Origin: Bifidobacterium mongoliense DSM 21395
GTDB lineage: Bacteria > Actinomycetota > Actinomycetes > Actinomycetales > Bifidobacteriaceae
NCBI RefSeq assembly: GCF_000741285.1
Contig: NZ_JGZE01000003.1
Coordinates: 1-40,526, forward strand
DNA length: 40,526 nucleotides
Reading direction: 5' to 3'
Below, in pieces: positions 35,702-40,526 of this stretch. The position numbers were made by a program, and so were the translations under genes. Within the stretch, counting starts at the first letter, position 1. Every line of letters starts with the position of its first letter. The notes under the pieces are model-generated. The model was not told where the DNA came from, searched no databases, and saw nothing but the letters and a program-made list of their open reading frames with translations.

Positions 35702-36967
35702 ATGGAACAGCAAGCGGTGCAGCGGTGTCTCGAACGTGATCACGCCCATGAACTCAAGCAGGCGGCTGAGCGTCTGCAGGGTACGGCCCGACGGACGGCG
35801 GTGATCGATTCTCCGGCCCTGAGCGCCATGGTCGGCCATCGGGTGGTGCTCAAACCTGAGAATCTGCAGGTCACCGGCTCATTCAAGATCCGCGGGGCGT
35901 ACAACAAGATCGCCTCGCTCTCCCAGGAGCAGTTGTCGCACGGCATCGTGACGGCTTCGGCCGGCAACCACGCCCAAGGTGTCGCGTACGCCGCACGCGA
36001 ACGGGGGGCGTCGGCGGTCATCGTCATGCCGCGCAGCACGCCGCCGTTGAAGGTGGATGCGACGAAGGCCTACGGGGCCGAGGTCGTCCTGCATGGCGAG
36101 GTCTTCGACGACGCCGCGGACCATGCCGCGATGCTCAGCGAACGTGACCATAGGGTGTTCATCCCCCCATTCGACGATTACGAGGTGCTGTGCGGGCAGG
36201 GGACCATCGGACTCGAGATCCTGGATGAGGTGCCGGACGTCACCGATATCGTCGTGCCGCTCGGCGGCGGCGGACTCGGCGCCGGGGTGGCGCTCGCCAT
36301 CGCGACCTTCCGCCCGGACGTCAATGTCATCGGGGCCATCCCCGAGGGGTCACCGGCGTTCCGGGAATCGTTCGCCGCGGGTCACGTCGTGGCTGCCCGT
36401 TCGGTGGCGACATCGGCCGAGGGCGTGGCCGTGAAACGCCCGGGAGGCCTCCCGTTCGCGTTGCTGCGGGAACATCTTGACGATCTGGTGACCGTCAGCG
36501 AACGCGACATCAACGAGATGATCCTGTTGATGCTCGAACGGCACAAACTGGTCGTCGAGGCTGCCGGGGCGGTGGCGCTTGCGGCGTTGGAGCACCTTGA
36601 CGCGCAAAGCAGCGTCTTCGCCCGTCATGAGGGGCCTCATGTGATCGTGCCGATCATGTCGGGCGGCAACATCGATACCGTCACCATGGGCGCGGTCATT
36701 CAGAAGGGCATGATATCGCGCGGGCGCATCCTGAATTTCGAAGTCGAATTGCCCGATACCCCCGGTCAGCTGGTCAAGGTCGCGACCGTGCTGGCCAAAG
36801 TGCGCGCCAATGTGATCCAGCTCGACCACGACCAGTTCAAGGCATCGAGCCACTACACCGGTGCGGTGTCGCTGGGGGTCACCGTGGAGACCAATGGTCC
36901 CGAGCATATCGACGCGGTGCTGGAGGCGCTGCGCGCGGCAGGCTTCGATCCGCATCGCATGTACTGA
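35702..36967 (+). CDS. ilvA: Threonine dehydratase with C-terminal ACT domain
   Basis: This 421-aa PLP enzyme should convert L-threonine to 2-oxobutanoate and ammonia, the first step to isoleucine. The PLP lysine is K62 in SFKIRGAYNK, the phosphate loop is GGGGLGAG (from 188), and ASAGNHAQGVAYAA is typical. A single ACT domain follows at about 345-421 (RILNFEVELPDTPGQLVKVATVLA), as in short catabolic or actinobacterial-type enzymes rather than the two-domain E. coli IlvA, so isoleucine feedback may differ. The start is uncertain: ATG 35702 fits homology but lacks a ribosome-binding site. ATG 35672 sits directly after GAGGGGA, and 35636 is the earliest in-frame ATG. A biosynthetic role is inferred. 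Confidence 0.9.
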   Translation: MEQQAVQRCLERDHAHELKQAAERLQGTARRTAVIDSPALSAMVGHRVVLKPENLQVTGSFKIRGAYNKIASLSQEQLSHGIVTASAGNHAQGVAYAARERGASAVIVMPRSTPPLKVDATKAYGAEVVLHGEVFDDAADHAAMLSERDHRVFIPPFDDYEVLCGQGTIGLEILDEVPDVTDIVVPLGGGGLGAGVALAIATFRPDVNVIGAIPEGSPAFRESFAAGHVVAARSVATSAEGVAVKRPGGLPFALLREHLDDLVTVSERDINEMILLMLERHKLVVEAAGAVALAALEHLDAQSSVFARHEGPHVIVPIMSGGNIDTVTMGAVIQKGMISRGRILNFEVELPDTPGQLVKVATVLAKVRANVIQLDHDQFKASSHYTGAVSLGVTVETNGPEHIDAVLEALRAAGFDPHRMY

Positions 36968-37083
36968 TGCCCCGCCATCGGGTGGTCGTCCGCGTCGTGC
37001 CTCCCATGGTGTCTCCCACCCGTATTGTCGTTGAACCGTATTGTCACTCGACCGAACCGTGGTGCGGTCGGCGGCCGGCCCGT

Positions 37084-37842
37084 TCAGTCCCGGTAGCGGG
37101 CGATGGTCTCATCGACCAGTGCCGGCAGCGCCGTCGCGATGTCATCATGGATCAGATGCGTGGCGAGCCGGTCGTACGCCGTGGGGCCCATGTTCATGAT
37201 GGTGATGGGCAGGCCGTCCTGCGCCGCCACCGGCACCAACGATGCGGCGGGGAACACCTCGAGCGTGGAGCCGATGACCCAGAACTCGTCGGCCTTCGCG
37301 ATGCGCTTCATGGAGGTCTCGATCGAACCTTCCGGCAACATCTCGCCGAAGTAGACCACATCCGTCTTGAGGATGCCGCCGCAGGGCATGTTCCCTCGGT
37401 ACGGCAGGGTGCGGCGGCAGTGCGGGTCCGGCCGTTCGTCGAGATGCGCCATGATGTCGGCCGTATCGTACCGGGCGTGGCACCGCATGCAATGCGAGGT
37501 GCCGATGGTGCCGTGCAGGTTGATGATGGTCTTCGCCGTGTTCCCCGCCTTTTCGTGCAGGGCATCGAAGTTCTGTGTGGCGAGCAGGTTGAGCATGCCG
37601 GCCTGCTCCAGTCGCGCCAGGGCCTTGTGGGCCTCCCCGGGCTGTGCGTTCCACACCGGAGACTCCTGCTGCCAGCGCCAGGAATACTCGCGCTGTTTGA
37701 CGTCGGACATATAGGCGTCGATATCGTAGACGCTCATCTGATCGGGATGCTTGGTCCAGACGCCGTTCGGGCCGCGGAAATCGGGTATGCCCGCCGATGT
37801 GGAGATGCCGGCTCCGGTTAATACGGCAATAGTATGTGTCAT
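37084..37842 (-). CDS. cobB: Sir2-family NAD-dependent protein deacylase
   Basis: This 252-aa sirtuin should remove acyl groups from protein lysines, consuming NAD. It has GAGISTSAGIPDFRGPNGVW, the NAD-site TQNFDALHEKAG (usually TQNIDGLH), and the catalytic His in NLHGTIGTSHC. The zinc module has a normal first pair (CMRC). The next cysteine (HCRRTL) lies 11 residues before the last (MPCGG), instead of the usual close CxxC, so the second half of the zinc knuckle contains an insertion. ILKTDVVYFGEMLPE and GSTLEVFPAASL follow as in the family. ATG 37842 begins at homology but has no clear ribosome-binding site. It converges with the threonine dehydratase gene. Deacetylase versus desuccinylase activity is not decided here. 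Confidence 0.9.
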   Translation of the reverse strand: MTHTIAVLTGAGISTSAGIPDFRGPNGVWTKHPDQMSVYDIDAYMSDVKQREYSWRWQQESPVWNAQPGEAHKALARLEQAGMLNLLATQNFDALHEKAGNTAKTIINLHGTIGTSHCMRCHARYDTADIMAHLDERPDPHCRRTLPYRGNMPCGGILKTDVVYFGEMLPEGSIETSMKRIAKADEFWVIGSTLEVFPAASLVPVAAQDGLPITIMNMGPTAYDRLATHLIHDDIATALPALVDETIARYRD

Positions 37843-38579
37843 GGTTCTAGGCTTAGCACGGTCGTGGCCGGCTGGCGCGTAAACGGTTCGGTATAAATGC
37901 CGGGCGTTGCAGTAGTGACGAATCGATGGTGACCCGCACTGCACCCGTACCTGACCGGTGCCCAGCCTATGGGGTATCGATTCATGGGTTATCGGTGGTT
38001 CATTATGTGATGCCCCTCATTACCCTGAGGGCGGCCGCGGGCGGTTCCTGACCCCCGCTTATCTCCCGGCCGCGTTCCCGCGAATCCGTAATCGGATATG
38101 CGGGGGTCCGGATGGTGGTGTGAAGGTATGGATGTGGCCGACATGCCCGGATTCGACGGTAATCGGACCGGTTTTATGGCATTAAACGGGTTCTTGGGTT
38201 GGATTGTGGTGAGGCGGAGAGAATTCGACACGCCGGAGAAACCCAGTTGTCGCAACGATTGAGAGAATTCAAACGGTGCACCATTTGCACAACAGGCCAA
38301 TCGAGTGTAAGTTTATCTCTTGCTGCTCAACACGGCGGCTTCCTCCTCGTGAGGGATGCAGCTTGTTGGTGTGGTGGTGGTTTGAGAACTCAAGAGCGTA
38401 TTTGTACTACTTTTTATAGTCAATTATGATTGCCAGTCCGATGCCTGCCCCGCGTTTTCGTGGGGTGCCCTGGGGGGCTTGAATGGTGTCGGGGTTTTTG
38501 TGTGGATCGTTTCTCCTTATGAAACGGTCCCGTCAATGAATATATATGGATAAGAGCCTTTTGATAGGCCTTCCGTTTT
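37843..38579 (+). promoter_or_regulatory. rRNA operon leader region
   Basis: These 737 bp between the sirtuin gene and 16S rRNA contain no protein gene I can support. The right half is the rRNA leader. A boxA-like antitermination element (GTGGTGGTTTGAGAACT, 38374-38390) recurs exactly in the 16S-23S spacer. Near 38435-38470 is a hairpin (CCCCGCG/CGTGGGG). A decamer GAGAGAATTC occurs twice (about 38216 and 38261). A weak promoter candidate is TTGCAC-17 bp-TAAGTT near 38285-38313. No strong consensus promoter was found, and the left 250 bp hold nothing I recognise. Confidence 0.6.
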
Positions 38580-40504
<1,925 letters not shown>

Positions 40505-40526
40505 TGCGTTGCTTGCAAGGGCGTAT
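40505..40526 (+). rRNA. rrl: 23S ribosomal RNA, 5' end only
   Basis: The final bases, ending GCAAGGGCGTAT, match the start of large-subunit rRNA, which normally continues GGTGGATGCC. The first base is estimated by comparison with the E. coli 5' end and may be off by several nucleotides. The gene runs out of the window. Confidence 0.65.

Overview
The window comes from a high-GC Gram-positive bacterium, and the 16S rRNA gene at the right end (38580-40103) has the 5' end and V3 hairpin typical of Bifidobacterium. The genus is also supported by the gene content: a shared MsmK-type sugar ATPase, an alpha-galactosidase/ABC transporter/alpha-glucosidase cluster, and a 16S-23S spacer without tRNA genes. 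I do not assign a species.

Layout. (1) 292-7583, + strand: a family-2 glycosyltransferase, a membrane-tethered GH3 glycosidase with its two catalytic domains in reversed order, a second cytoplasmic GH3 enzyme, and a GtrA-like membrane protein. The last two genes overlap. (2) 7613-10984, - strand: a LytTR response regulator/HPK10 histidine kinase pair. The regulator gene is split after codon 20 by a 1325-bp ISL3-family insertion sequence (9592-10916) with 31-bp terminal inverted repeats and a perfect 8-bp target duplication. (3) 11162-12558: a sigma-70 promoter, a 41-codon ORF that seems leaderless, the msmK-type ABC ATPase gene and a terminator. (4) 12616-23966: housekeeping and hypothetical genes (DUF4032 kinase-like protein, RlmB, Ca2+ P-type ATPase, dCTP deaminase, small membrane protein, alpha/beta hydrolase, CPA1 antiporter, TadA). 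(5) 24184-32998: a carbohydrate island with a GH36 alpha-galactosidase, a divergent ROK regulator, a solute-binding lipoprotein, two permeases and a GH13 oligo-1,6-glucosidase-like enzyme. It has no ATPase of its own, so the MsmK protein encoded at 11335 probably energises it. (6) 33136-37842: an OtsA-OtsB trehalose fusion, threonine dehydratase with an ACT domain, and a Sir2 deacylase. (7) 37843-40526: rRNA leader, 16S rRNA, spacer and the first bases of 23S rRNA.

How the parts fit. Region 5 should import alpha-1,6-linked galactosides and glucosides (raffinose family, isomaltooligosaccharides) and hydrolyse them in the cytoplasm. Region 1 looks like a beta-glycoside or envelope-glycan cluster next to a sensory system that the IS has inactivated. 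The most notable anomalies are (a) the second GH3, where two compensating one-base shifts about 20 nt apart replace the catalytic-nucleophile motif; (b) the IS-split response regulator, which can be rebuilt exactly; (c) the reversed, doubly tethered GH3; and (d) the small ORF between the msmK promoter and msmK.
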